Assembly: GCA_937958105.1 (NCBI GenBank)
Contig: CALFXJ010000022.1
Span: 1-63,408 of the forward strand
DNA: 63,408 nt
From: an uncultured Cellvibrio sp.
GTDB taxonomy: Bacteria; Pseudomonadota; Gammaproteobacteria; Pseudomonadales; Cellvibrionaceae
Reading direction: 5' to 3'
A model generated the notes under the pieces. It saw nothing but the letters and a program-made list of their open reading frames with translations, was not told the DNA's origin and did not search any database. Position numbers and translations under genes: made by a program. Shown here piece by piece: positions 8,999 through 17,234 of the stretch (positions are counted from its first letter, which is position 1; each line of letters begins with the position of its first letter).

Positions 8999-11833
8999 TT
9001 AAACATTCAGTGCTTCGTTGATGAAACGTGTTTGTTCTTCAAGGTGAGCAGACATATAGCCGCCCGCAGGTGCTGCCGATGCATCACGACCAACATAATC
9101 CAATTGCAACTTCGGATTGTGATCATGCACCACACGACGCATGTGATGCTGGCTGCTGTACCAGGCGCCCTGGTTCATTGGCTCTTCCTGACACCACCGG
9201 ATATCCTGCAGATTGGTATATGGCGCCAAAGCGTCACGCAGCTCTTGTTCAGGGAAAGGATAAAGTTGCTCAAGACGAATAAACGCAACATTGTCCTGGT
9301 TGCGCGCAGTACGCTCTTCGAGCAGGTGATAGTACACCTTGCCACTGCACAGGATGACGCGCTTAACTTTCGCCGGATCCACACCATTATCTGCAATCAC
9401 ATTCTGGAATTGACCATTGGCCAATTCTTCAAGGGTTGATGTAGCCAGTTTGTGACGCAGCAGCGACTTAGGACTCATTACGACCAGCGGACGACGCATT
9501 GGACGAATGGCCTGGCGACGCAGCATGTGGAAAACCTGCGCAGGGGTTGTAGGAATACAAACCTGAATATTGTGCTCTGCACACAACTGCATGAAACGCT
9601 CAAGGCGTGCAGAAGAATGCTCCGGCCCCTGCCCTTCATAACCGTGCGGCAGCAGCATGGTCAGGCCGCACAACCGACCCCACTTGTGCTCCCCACTGGT
9701 AATGAACTGGTCGATTACAACCTGTGCACCGTTGGCGAAGTCGCCGAATTGCGCTTCCCAGATCACCAGCCCACCGGGCGCCGTCGTGGCATAGCCATAT
9801 TCAAATGCCAGTACAGCTTCTTCTGACAAGAATGAGTCATAGAGTTCGAAATCCGGTTGCCCCTCTTTCATATGCCGCAGAGGAACGTAGCTGGAACCGT
9901 CTTTCTGACTGTGAATGACAGCGTGTCGGTGAGAGAAGGTACCACGGCCTACGTCCTGACCGGTCATACGAACGAAGTAGCCCTGATCCAGCAAAGTTGC
10001 ATAGGCCAGTGTTTCAGCCATACCCCAGTTAAGCGGCAGAGCGCCTCCGGCCATCTTGCGACGATCTTCGTAAATTTTTTCAACCTGCTTCTGCATGACG
10101 ATGCCGTCCGGCACTTCACACATTTTATTGGCAATAGCCTGCAGGGTTTTCAACTCAACACGGGTATCGTTAGGCGCAGTCCAGTCGTGCCCGATGTAGG
10201 CAGACCAGTCGACAAACAGAGAGCGATCCGGCTCGCTGACCAGACCACTGGCCACATGCTCACCGCGATCCAGTGCCGCGCGATAATTATTAGTCATCTC
10301 ATCGGCAGTTGCCTGATCCAGTAACCCGGCCGAGATCAGTTTGTCTGCATAGAGTGTGCGAGTGGTCTTATGACTCCGGATCACTTTATACATCAGCGGC
10401 TGGGTAGCAGACGGTTCGTCGGTCTCGTTGTGGCCGCGACGGCGATAACATACCAGATCGATTACCACGTCCTTCTTGAACTCATAACGGTAATCCATAG
10501 CCAGCTGGGCTACGAACAGAACTGCGTCTGGATCATCGCCATTGACGTGGAAGATCGGGCATTCAATCATCTTGGCCACGTCGGTGCAGTACTCAGTCGA
10601 ACGGGAATCTTCCCGCTTACTGGTGGTAAAGCCGACCTGGTTGTTGATAACGATGTGCAGTGTTCCACCTGTGCCGTAAGCACGGGTCTGGGACATCTGG
10701 AAGGTTTCCATCACAACGCCCTGGCCGGCGAAAGCCGCATCACCATGGACTACGATAGGAACAACCTTGTTGCCATCACCATCTTTACGACGGTCCTGAC
10801 GCGCACGTACGGAACCCTCAACCACTGGCGATACAATTTCGAGGTGCGACGGGTTAAATGCCATCGCCATGTGCAGTTCACCGCCGGGCGTCATGACGTT
10901 TGAAGAGAAGCCCTGGTGATACTTAACGTCACCCGAAGTATCGACAAGACGACGCCCGTCAAACTCAGCAAACAAATCGGCAGGATTTTTACCAAAGACG
11001 TTTACCAAAGTGTTGAGGCGGCCACGGTGCGCCATGCCCAGAACAATTTCTTTCGCGCCGTAAGTGCCGGCGCGCTTCACCAGTGCGTCCACCAGCGGAA
11101 TAAAGCTTTCACCACCTTCGAGACCAAAACGTTTGGTGCCTGGATACTTGCTGTCCAGGTGGCGTTCAAGCCCCTCTGCAGCGGTCAGACGCTCCAACAC
11201 TGCCAGACGTTGCTCTTTGCTGAACTCCGGGTTGGAACGCACACTCTCCAGACGCTGTTGAAGCCACTGCTTCTCAGCCAGGTTAGTGATGTGCATGATC
11301 TCCGGGCCGACATGACCACAGTAGGTTTTTTCAAGCGCTTCAATAATTTCACGGAGGGGGGCTTCTTCCTTACCTATAAACAGGTTACCGGTCTGGAAGA
11401 CAGTATCGAGATCCGCATTGGTCAGGCCGTGAAAACCCAGCTCCAGATCTGGAACCTGTTCACGAACCATTAAACCCAATGGATCAAGCTGGGCTTTTTG
11501 ATGGCCACGAAAACGGTAAGAGCTGATCAGCTGCAGAACTTTGACCTGCTTGCGCTCGTGTTCAATGCTGACTGAGCCGGCTGCTGCCGGAGCGGTCACC
11601 GTGCGCACGCGGCTTTTGCCCAATTGTTCAAATTGGGCGCGGATAACGGAGTGCGGAGTATCCTGGGTTACTACACCACCAACCCGCGGCAACTGCTCGA
11701 AATAATTACGCCACTCTTCAGGGACTGAATTTGCGTCGTGTAAATACTTGTCGTAGAGCTCTTCGACGTAAGCAGCGTTCCCACCAGAGATGTGCGACGT
11801 GCTCCAAAAATGCTCCATGATGCTGTCTTGCAT
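8999..11833 (-). CDS. sucA: 2-Oxoglutarate dehydrogenase, E1 component
   Basis: SucA is the thiamine-diphosphate-dependent decarboxylase of the 2-oxoglutarate dehydrogenase complex. An in-frame start exists 33 bases upstream, but MQDSIMEHFWSTSHISGGN matches the conserved E1 N-terminus and has AAGGTGGG just before it, giving 944 residues, normal for the family. Motifs seen include EVLYDKYL-like spacing in YVEELYDKYL, GMAHRGRLN, HGDAAFAGQGVVMET (ThDP/Mg binding), NNQVGFTT, CYRRRGHNETDEP, and LLPHGYEGQGPEHSSAR. A spacer of about 240 bp separates it from sdhB and may hold its own promoter. Confidence 0.98.
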   Translation of the reverse strand: MQDSIMEHFWSTSHISGGNAAYVEELYDKYLHDANSVPEEWRNYFEQLPRVGGVVTQDTPHSVIRAQFEQLGKSRVRTVTAPAAAGSVSIEHERKQVKVLQLISSYRFRGHQKAQLDPLGLMVREQVPDLELGFHGLTNADLDTVFQTGNLFIGKEEAPLREIIEALEKTYCGHVGPEIMHITNLAEKQWLQQRLESVRSNPEFSKEQRLAVLERLTAAEGLERHLDSKYPGTKRFGLEGGESFIPLVDALVKRAGTYGAKEIVLGMAHRGRLNTLVNVFGKNPADLFAEFDGRRLVDTSGDVKYHQGFSSNVMTPGGELHMAMAFNPSHLEIVSPVVEGSVRARQDRRKDGDGNKVVPIVVHGDAAFAGQGVVMETFQMSQTRAYGTGGTLHIVINNQVGFTTSKREDSRSTEYCTDVAKMIECPIFHVNGDDPDAVLFVAQLAMDYRYEFKKDVVIDLVCYRRRGHNETDEPSATQPLMYKVIRSHKTTRTLYADKLISAGLLDQATADEMTNNYRAALDRGEHVASGLVSEPDRSLFVDWSAYIGHDWTAPNDTRVELKTLQAIANKMCEVPDGIVMQKQVEKIYEDRRKMAGGALPLNWGMAETLAYATLLDQGYFVRMTGQDVGRGTFSHRHAVIHSQKDGSSYVPLRHMKEGQPDFELYDSFLSEEAVLAFEYGYATTAPGGLVIWEAQFGDFANGAQVVIDQFITSGEHKWGRLCGLTMLLPHGYEGQGPEHSSARLERFMQLCAEHNIQVCIPTTPAQVFHMLRRQAIRPMRRPLVVMSPKSLLRHKLATSTLEELANGQFQNVIADNGVDPAKVKRVILCSGKVYYHLLEERTARNQDNVAFIRLEQLYPFPEQELRDALAPYTNLQDIRWCQEEPMNQGAWYSSQHHMRRVVHDHNPKLQLDYVGRDASAAPAGGYMSAHLEEQTRFINEALNV

Positions 11834-11929
11834 TCCACCCACCTTAATCAAGGGGACCGCCAGCATAACCTGCGAAGGACGCCGGCCTGGGCTCTGCCCA
11901 CTACCCCTGTTATCAACTAGCTGTTAGCT

Positions 11930-11956
11930 ACAATAACGCCTTCAACTTGTGGTCAA
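11930..11956 (-). promoter_or_regulatory. Possible internal promoter for sucA
   Basis: On the minus strand TTGACC (11951-11956) and TATTGT (11930-11935) are separated by 15 bases, a short but usable spacing. They lie about 100 bases upstream of the chosen sucA start, downstream of the sdhB hairpin. E. coli has an internal suc promoter at the equivalent place. Weak evidence by hexamer match only. Confidence 0.35.
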
Positions 11957-12001
11957 AAGCGCTGCTTTTAAGCCGCTGTGTTCATATGACAGCGAACGGA
12001 G

Positions 12002-12042
12002 TAATGCCTCGCACCAGGCTTGAAAATCGGTGCGGGGCATTA
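12002..12042. repeat. 14-bp inverted repeat in the sdhB-sucA spacer
   Basis: Arms TAATGCCTCGCACC and GGTGCGGGGCATTA pair at 13 of 14 positions around a 13-base loop. No T run follows on either strand, so it is not a classical intrinsic terminator. In the sdh-suc mRNA it would form a strong stem between sdhB and sucA, possibly protecting RNA ends or setting relative expression. Confidence 0.6.
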
Positions 12043-12065
12043 TGATTTACCACCTGCAAATACAC

Positions 12066-12089
12066 AAAAGCGCCACCTTAGGTAGCGCT
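12066..12089 (-). terminator. Hairpin overlapping the sdhB stop codon, weak terminator or attenuator
   Basis: On the minus strand AGCGCTACC and GGTGGCGCT pair over 9 bp (one G-U) with the sdhB TAA stop as the three-base loop, followed by TTT. A ribosome finishing sdhB would cover this stem, so termination may depend on translation. It could lower suc expression relative to sdh. Confidence 0.5.
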
Positions 12090-12782
12090 CTGTAACAGCA
12101 TATTGCGGATATGGCCAATGGCCCGTGTCGGGTTCAACCCTTTTGGACAAACCGCGACACAGTTCTGGATGCCATGACAGCGGAATACACTGAAGGGGTC
12201 ATCCAGGTTGGATAAACGTTTTTCAGTAGCGAGGTCGCGGCTATCGGCCAGGAAGCGGTACGCCTGGAGCAATCCTGCAGGCCCGATAAACTTGTCCGGA
12301 TTCCACCAGAACGATGGGCAGCTCGTTGAGCAACAGGCACAGAGTATACACTCATACAGACCATCCAGCTTCTCACGATCTTCCGGAGATTGTAAGCGCT
12401 CGATCGCCGGAGCCGGTGTATCGTTCTGCAAGTATGGCTCAATTTTCTTGTATTGATCATAGAACTGGGTCATATCGACCACCAGATCCCGGATCACCGG
12501 CAAACCTGGCAGAGGACGCAGCACCAGCTTGTTGTTCTTAACACATTCAGATAATGGTTTGATACATGCCAGACCATTCTTACCATTGATGTTCATGCCA
12601 TCGGAACCACATACCCCTTCCCGACATGAACGGCGATAGGCGAGGCTCTCATCCTGAGCTTTGAGCAATTCCAGCACATCCAACACCATCAGGTCCTTAC
12701 CCTGAGTATCCACCTCATAGGTTTTCATGTAAGGCTCTTTATCGGTGTCCGGATTGTAGCGGTAGACTTCAACTTTCAACAT
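12078..12782 (-). CDS. sdhB: Succinate dehydrogenase iron-sulfur subunit
   Basis: SdhB carries electrons from the flavin of SdhA through three Fe-S clusters to ubiquinone. Visible ligands are CREGVCGSDGMNING with a later Cys for the [2Fe-2S] cluster in the N-terminal ferredoxin domain, CILCACCSTSCPSFWW for the [4Fe-4S] cluster, and FRCHGIQNCVAVCPKGLNP for the [3Fe-4S] cluster in the C-terminal domain. The length of 234 residues is typical. It follows sdhA by 15 bases. Its stop codon is the loop of a 9-bp hairpin. Confidence 0.98.
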   Translation of the reverse strand: MLKVEVYRYNPDTDKEPYMKTYEVDTQGKDLMVLDVLELLKAQDESLAYRRSCREGVCGSDGMNINGKNGLACIKPLSECVKNNKLVLRPLPGLPVIRDLVVDMTQFYDQYKKIEPYLQNDTPAPAIERLQSPEDREKLDGLYECILCACCSTSCPSFWWNPDKFIGPAGLLQAYRFLADSRDLATEKRLSNLDDPFSVFRCHGIQNCVAVCPKGLNPTRAIGHIRNMLLQSAT

Positions 12783-12797
12783 TTATCTGGCTCCCGA

Positions 12798-14570
12798 TTA
12801 ATAGGTACGAACTTTTGGTTCAAACGCTTCCATTGTGCGTGGTGCAAAATTCACTGCACGCTTGGCTACGCGTTTTTCACCCGGGAAATAAAGGGAGTGA
12901 CACAACCAATTCTGGTCATCGCGCTCCTGGTAATCTTCACGAGCGTGCGCACCGCGAGATTCCTTGCGCTCTTCCGCTGCAATAGCGGTAGCTTCAGCCA
13001 CTTCCAACAGATTTTGTAATTCCAACGCTTCGATACGAGCGGTGTTGAAAGCATTACTCTTGTCGGTGATACAGACATTCTCAATACGTGGGCGCAGTTC
13101 AGCCAGCTGCTGGATGCCCTGCTGCATGAACTCACCCTTACGGAATACACCGAAGTAGTTCTGCATGATGGTCTGCAGTTCTTTACGCAGAGCCGCTGCG
13201 CTTTCACCGGTATTTGATGTGTTGATTTTATTCAGGCGAGCCATGGATTTCTCGATGTCAGCCTGGGTGGCGTCGCGCTGCTCAATACCTTCACGCAAGG
13301 CTTTTTCGATATATAGACCAGCTGCACGGCCAAATACCACGAGATCCAGCAGCGAGTTACCGCCCAGACGGTTAGCGCCGTGAACAGACACACACGCTAC
13401 TTCACCGCAGGCGTAAAGACCGTCAATTACAACATCTTTGCCATTGGCATCAACTGTCAGCGCCTGACCATTCACATTGGTGGGAACACCACCCATCATG
13501 TAATGGCAGGTCGGGACTACCGGGATAGGTGCATAAACAGGATCTACGTGGGCGAAGGTCCGGGACAACTCACAGATACCCGGCAGTTTGCTTTCCAGCA
13601 CTTCTTCACCCAGGTGATCCAGCTTAAGCAGAACGTGATCACCATTTGGACCACACCCACGGCCCTCCAGAATTTCCTGAACCATGGAGCGCGCAACGAC
13701 GTCACGGCCAGCCAGATCTTTTGCGTTGGGCGCATAGCGCTCCATGAAGCGTTCACCGTCTTTATTAATGAGGTAACCACCTTCACCACGACACCCCTCA
13801 GTGACCAGGACCCCGGCTCCGGCAATACCGGTGGGGTGGAACTGCCACATTTCAATGTCCTGCACCGGGAAGCCAGCACGCAATACCATGCCGATACCAT
13901 CTCCCGTGTTGATATGGGCGTTGGTGGTCGAGGCATAAATACGACCTGCACCACCGGTAGCAAGCACTGTCGCCTTGGCTTTCACATAAACGGTTTCACC
14001 ATCTTCAATATTGATGGCGATGACACCAACCACGGCGCCATCCTGGTTTTTTACCAGATCTACCGCAAACCATTCATTCAGGAAAACGGTCTTGTTTTTG
14101 AGGTTACCCTGATAAAGGGTATGCAGAAGCGCGTGGCCGGTCCGGTCTGCCGCCGCACAAGTCCGTGCAGCCTGGCCACCTTTACCGAAGTCTTTGGACT
14201 GTCCACCGAAGGGACGCTGATAGATGCGGCCACTCTCGGTACGGGAGAATGGAAGCCCCATGTGCTCCAGTTCGAAGACCGCTTCAGGGCCTACTGAACA
14301 CATGTATTCGATAGCATCCTGGTCACCGATATAGTCCGACCCCTTTACGGTGTCATACATATGCCAGCGCCAGTCATCATTAGGGTCTGCGCTTGCGATA
14401 GCACAGGTGATACCACCCTGGGCAGATACGGTGTGGGACCGGGTCGGAAAAACCTTGGTGATTACTGCTGTCTTGTAGCCGGACTGCGCCAGCTGCAGCG
14501 CAGCGCGCATACCTGCACCGCCGCCGCCAATTACAATACCGTCAAATGAAATTGTTCGCATATTAGCCAT
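12798..14570 (-). CDS. sdhA: Succinate dehydrogenase flavoprotein subunit
   Basis: SdhA oxidises succinate to fumarate with covalently bound FAD at the inner face of the membrane. The start MANMRTISFDGIVIGGGGAG is chosen because it lies 4 bases after the sdhD stop with AGG upstream, giving 590 residues; a longer in-frame start would overlap sdhD. The flavinylated histidine is in FPTRSHTVSAQGG (His46), the dinucleotide-binding glycines in IGGGGAGMRAA, and substrate-binding residues in HPTGIAGAGVL and HGANRLGGNSLLDLVVFGR. The C-terminal region has the conserved AREDYQERDD stretch. Operon order sdhC-sdhD-sdhA-sdhB is standard. Confidence 0.98.
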   Translation of the reverse strand: MANMRTISFDGIVIGGGGAGMRAALQLAQSGYKTAVITKVFPTRSHTVSAQGGITCAIASADPNDDWRWHMYDTVKGSDYIGDQDAIEYMCSVGPEAVFELEHMGLPFSRTESGRIYQRPFGGQSKDFGKGGQAARTCAAADRTGHALLHTLYQGNLKNKTVFLNEWFAVDLVKNQDGAVVGVIAINIEDGETVYVKAKATVLATGGAGRIYASTTNAHINTGDGIGMVLRAGFPVQDIEMWQFHPTGIAGAGVLVTEGCRGEGGYLINKDGERFMERYAPNAKDLAGRDVVARSMVQEILEGRGCGPNGDHVLLKLDHLGEEVLESKLPGICELSRTFAHVDPVYAPIPVVPTCHYMMGGVPTNVNGQALTVDANGKDVVIDGLYACGEVACVSVHGANRLGGNSLLDLVVFGRAAGLYIEKALREGIEQRDATQADIEKSMARLNKINTSNTGESAAALRKELQTIMQNYFGVFRKGEFMQQGIQQLAELRPRIENVCITDKSNAFNTARIEALELQNLLEVAEATAIAAEERKESRGAHAREDYQERDDQNWLCHSLYFPGEKRVAKRAVNFAPRTMEAFEPKVRTY

Positions 14571-14574
14571 TTGC

Positions 14575-14943
14575 CTAGAATCCCCACAAAATTTCAACGC
14601 CCCAGACCAGATAGGTCACGGCAGCAACACCCAGTACTATTTGAGCCAACAGGCGCAGCACAGTAGCCTTGGCCCCCAACAGACGGTTGGTGAGGTAGTC
14701 AGTCAGGACTGACCAGAGCCCAATCCAGGCATGTGTAATAAATGAAATAAGAGCAAGCAGGCTGAAGATACGCATCCACAGCTGGCTGTAGAGGGCACTC
14801 CACTGGGCATAATCCATCTCAGGATTCATGGCGATATAAACAACAAGAAAGATTGTGTAGGCTGTCAACACCACAGCGCCAACGCGCTGGATCAACCAGT
14901 CATACAACCCACTACGACCAAAACTGGTTACTGCGGTTACCAT
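14575..14943 (-). CDS. sdhD: Succinate dehydrogenase membrane anchor subunit
   Basis: SdhD is one of two small membrane proteins that anchor SdhAB and help bind haem b and ubiquinone. The ATG at MVTAVTSFGRSGLYDW is preferred to an in-frame GTG two codons upstream; the protein is then 122 residues with three predicted membrane helices (about 20-40, 55-77, 90-115). The motif GLYDWLIQR resembles the family's N-terminal segment, and SFITHAWIGLW contains the histidine and following residues of the second helix. Its start overlaps the sdhC stop by 7 bases, suggesting translational coupling. Confidence 0.93.
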   Translation of the reverse strand: MVTAVTSFGRSGLYDWLIQRVGAVVLTAYTIFLVVYIAMNPEMDYAQWSALYSQLWMRIFSLLALISFITHAWIGLWSVLTDYLTNRLLGAKATVLRLLAQIVLGVAAVTYLVWGVEILWGF

Positions 14944-15311
14944 ATCCACACCCCGGCTAACACGATCAATACAATAGCCAACAGCACCACAAGTTTGGCA
15001 CCCAGTCGACCACCCTTTAAGGTCTCACCTACACCACCATCCATCGTCAAATGGCGCACGCCGGCAACAGTGTGATAGGCAAGCACAGAAAGCACACCCC
15101 AGAGAACAAACTTGCAAACCGGATTGTCCAGGGACTCCTTCATCGCCGCAAAACTCTCCTCAGAGGCGAGACTGGCGTCCAACAGCCAAAGCAGCACAGC
15201 CATACCGGCAAACAGGAAAACGCCGGAGACACGGTGAAGGATAGATACGTAAGCAGTAATAGGAAGAGAAATGGTGGATATATCGAGATTGACAGGTCGT
15301 TTTTTGTTCAC
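14937..15311 (-). CDS. sdhC: Succinate dehydrogenase cytochrome b556 subunit
   Basis: SdhC is the second membrane anchor of complex II. It is 124 residues with three membrane helices. The quinone-site motif SILHRVSGV lies near residues 24-32, and the haem-ligand histidine is in LAYHTVAGVRHLTMD. The start is GTG, with AAGGTGA 8 bases upstream, and this gives the expected MNKKRPVNLDISTI N-terminus. It is the first gene of the leftward TCA block, with a candidate promoter about 180 bases upstream. The divergent gene is gltA. Confidence 0.95.
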   Translation of the reverse strand: MNKKRPVNLDISTISLPITAYVSILHRVSGVFLFAGMAVLLWLLDASLASEESFAAMKESLDNPVCKFVLWGVLSVLAYHTVAGVRHLTMDGGVGETLKGGRLGAKLVVLLAIVLIVLAGVWIW

Positions 15312-15487
15312 GGTTGATAGTCACCTTTTTGCCCCGATGGGCAGGTTTTAAGAATGAGCGTCGGGTTCAACGCTTTACCTCAACCTATCGTCCAAATCGA
15401 CCCTGTACCACAGTTACTGATAGCAGATTTCAATAAAAACAGGAGAGTTAAAGGTTGTCACCAGCCGCATCCTGCAAGTCGCGCCGT

Positions 15488-15516
15488 ATTATAGAGAGTG
15501 AACTTCAGAAACACAA
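15488..15516 (-). promoter_or_regulatory. Candidate sigma70 promoter for the sdhC-sucD block
   Basis: On the minus strand a perfect TATAAT (15488-15493) is preceded by TTGTGT (15511-15516) at 17-base spacing. Transcription would start near 15481, giving a leader of about 170 bases before the sdhC GTG. The -35 match is only moderate. Confidence 0.55.
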
Positions 15517-15672
15517 ACAAAATGCCGGCCCAAAATGGCGATCAAATCCACAGAACTTGGGCGGTATCCAGCCGGCTTTGTGCATCAAAAAAGCACATCT
15601 GGAACCGATTCGCGCCATAAAAGTGCAATGAGGAATTTCTTCTATCAGCGTCATTGTAAAAGGCTATAAAAA

Positions 15673-15698
15673 TTGACAGCGCTGCCATTTTAAAATGG
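15673..15698. promoter_or_regulatory. Overlapping palindromes between sdhC and gltA, one a near copy of the glucose-locus operator
   Basis: TGACAGCGCTGCCA (15674-15687) differs by one base from the TGACAGCGCTGTCA palindrome found in the glk and sugar-transporter promoters of this window. It overlaps a second, perfect 14-bp palindrome, CCATTTTAAAATGG (15685-15698). The site lies about 100 bases upstream of the gltA -35 box and 160 bases upstream of the sdhC promoter. Binding by the LacI-family protein encoded at 21428-22468 is inference. Confidence 0.5.
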
Positions 15699-15787
15699 TC
15701 ATACAGGCGAACCGTAATTATAGGCAAAGCTATCATCCAGCCTCCCAAGTCATTTATAATGCCGACCGCAAACGGACTCTTCACAAT

Positions 15788-15815
15788 TTGACAAAGCTAA
15801 ATCTATCCTTATAGT
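15788..15815 (+). promoter_or_regulatory. Strong sigma70 promoter for gltA
   Basis: Perfect TTGACA (15788-15793), a 16-base spacer and TATAGT (15810-15815) precede gltA. The predicted start near 15822 leaves a leader of about 70 bases. The region 15312-15890 holds the two divergent promoters and the palindromes and no convincing gene. Confidence 0.7.
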
Positions 15816-15890
15816 TGTGCCCCGTTTATCAACCTGTCTTGGCCTTCTGCCATGTACGTAAGCCTTTATTAGTAACTACAGGAGTCAGTA

Positions 15891-17171
15891 ATGACTGACA
15901 AGAAAGCACACTTAACGGTTGACGGCTTGGATGCGGCGATTGAATTGCCTATCTACAACAGCTCTACCGGTCCTGACGTTATCGACGTTACCAGCATTAC
16001 CAAGAACGGCTTTTTTACTTTTGACCCCGGCTTCATGTCCACCGCCTCATGTGAATCCAAGATTACTTATATTGATGGCGACAAAGGCATTCTGCTTCAC
16101 CGCGGTTACCCCATTGATCAACTGGCCGACCACTCCGACTACCTTGAAACCTGCTACCTGTTACTAAACGGCGAATTACCCAACGAGACACAAAAACAAG
16201 AATTTACCAACGCTGTTAAAAACCATTCTGCTGTCGACCCTTCTGTTTCTGCCCTTATCAAAACATTCAAACGCGATGCACACCCAATGGCAATCATGTG
16301 CAGCGCCGTTGCGGCTCTTGCTGCTGTTTATAACGATGAGATCGATATTACTAAAGCAGAAGATCGCAAGGTCACAGCGTATCGCTTGATCGGGCAAATG
16401 CCGACATTGGCGGCCATGGTATATAAGCACCGCCAGGGTGAAGACTTCATTGCACCCGACGACTCTCTCGCCTATGCCGAAAACTATCTGAACATGACAT
16501 TCGGCAAAGCGGGCCAGTCACCCAACGTCAGTCAGGTACTGGCGAAGGCAATGGATCGTATCTTTATTCTCCATGCTGACCATGAGCAAAATGCCTCGAC
16601 ATCCACCGTGCGCCTCTCCGGCTCATCCGGCACCAACCCCTTTGCCGCCATCGCTGCGGGCATTGCAACTCTGTGGGGCCCCGCTCACGGTGGTGCTAAC
16701 GAAGCGGTCCTGAAGATGCTGGAAGAAATCGGCAGCGTTGACAATATCGATAAGTTTGTTGCCAAAGCGAAAGACAAAAACGATCCGTTCCGTCTGATGG
16801 GCTTCGGTCACCGCGTTTATAAAAACTTTGACCCTCGCGCCAAAGTCATGAAGCAAACCTGTGACGAAGTATTGGCCGAACTGGGCCTGGAAAATGATCC
16901 ACTTCTGGCGATTGCCAAGCGACTGGAGAAAATGGCCCTGGAAGATGAATATTTCATCCAGAAAAAACTGTATCCGAACGTCGACTTCTACTCCGGCATT
17001 ATCATGAAGGCGATCGGAATTCCTACAGAGATGTTCACCGTGATCTTTGCTACCGGACGCGCTGTTGGCTGGTATGCTCACTGGGATGAAATGGTCGGTG
17101 CTCCTTATAAGATCGGTCGCCCACGTCAGCTGTACACTGGAAATGTACAGCGGGACTATCCAAGTAAATAA
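15891..17171 (+). CDS. gltA: Citrate synthase (type II, hexameric)
   Basis: Citrate synthase condenses oxaloacetate and acetyl-CoA to start the TCA cycle. The 426-residue length is that of the NADH-sensitive hexameric enzymes of Gram-negative bacteria. The start ATG has AGGAG 6 bases upstream. Catalytic residues are seen in LHADHEQNASTSTVR (first active histidine region), WGPAHGGANE and GFGHRVYKNFDPRAK, and the active aspartate lies in NVDFYSGI near residue 365. It is divergent from the sdhC block and ends in a perfect palindromic terminator shared with the convergent GH3 gene. Confidence 0.98.
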   Translation: MTDKKAHLTVDGLDAAIELPIYNSSTGPDVIDVTSITKNGFFTFDPGFMSTASCESKITYIDGDKGILLHRGYPIDQLADHSDYLETCYLLLNGELPNETQKQEFTNAVKNHSAVDPSVSALIKTFKRDAHPMAIMCSAVAALAAVYNDEIDITKAEDRKVTAYRLIGQMPTLAAMVYKHRQGEDFIAPDDSLAYAENYLNMTFGKAGQSPNVSQVLAKAMDRIFILHADHEQNASTSTVRLSGSSGTNPFAAIAAGIATLWGPAHGGANEAVLKMLEEIGSVDNIDKFVAKAKDKNDPFRLMGFGHRVYKNFDPRAKVMKQTCDEVLAELGLENDPLLAIAKRLEKMALEDEYFIQKKLYPNVDFYSGIIMKAIGIPTEMFTVIFATGRAVGWYAHWDEMVGAPYKIGRPRQLYTGNVQRDYPSK

Positions 17172-17187
17172 TCGCTGGGTTCAAATG

Positions 17188-17215
17188 AAAAAGGGCTGCA
17201 ATTGCAGCCCTTTTT
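17188..17215. terminator. Bidirectional terminator between gltA and the GH3 gene
   Basis: A perfect 28-bp palindrome (AAAAAGGGCTGCAA / TTGCAGCCCTTTTT) with T runs on both strands lies 16 bases after gltA and 20 bases past the convergent GH3 stop. It can end transcription from both sides. Confidence 0.88.
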
Positions 17216-17234
17216 ATTTTAGCCCTACTTGCGG

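Noticed and set aside
8999..11866. Several long plus-strand ORFs (for example 9452-9826, 10370-10903, 10916-11473) inside sucA
   Set aside because: They are antisense shadows of a certain gene, with no family similarity and no ribosome binding sites that fit.
15542..15784. 80-codon minus-strand ORF in the sdhC-gltA spacer
   Set aside because: It covers the palindromes, has no family match and no good ribosome binding site, and lies in a control region.
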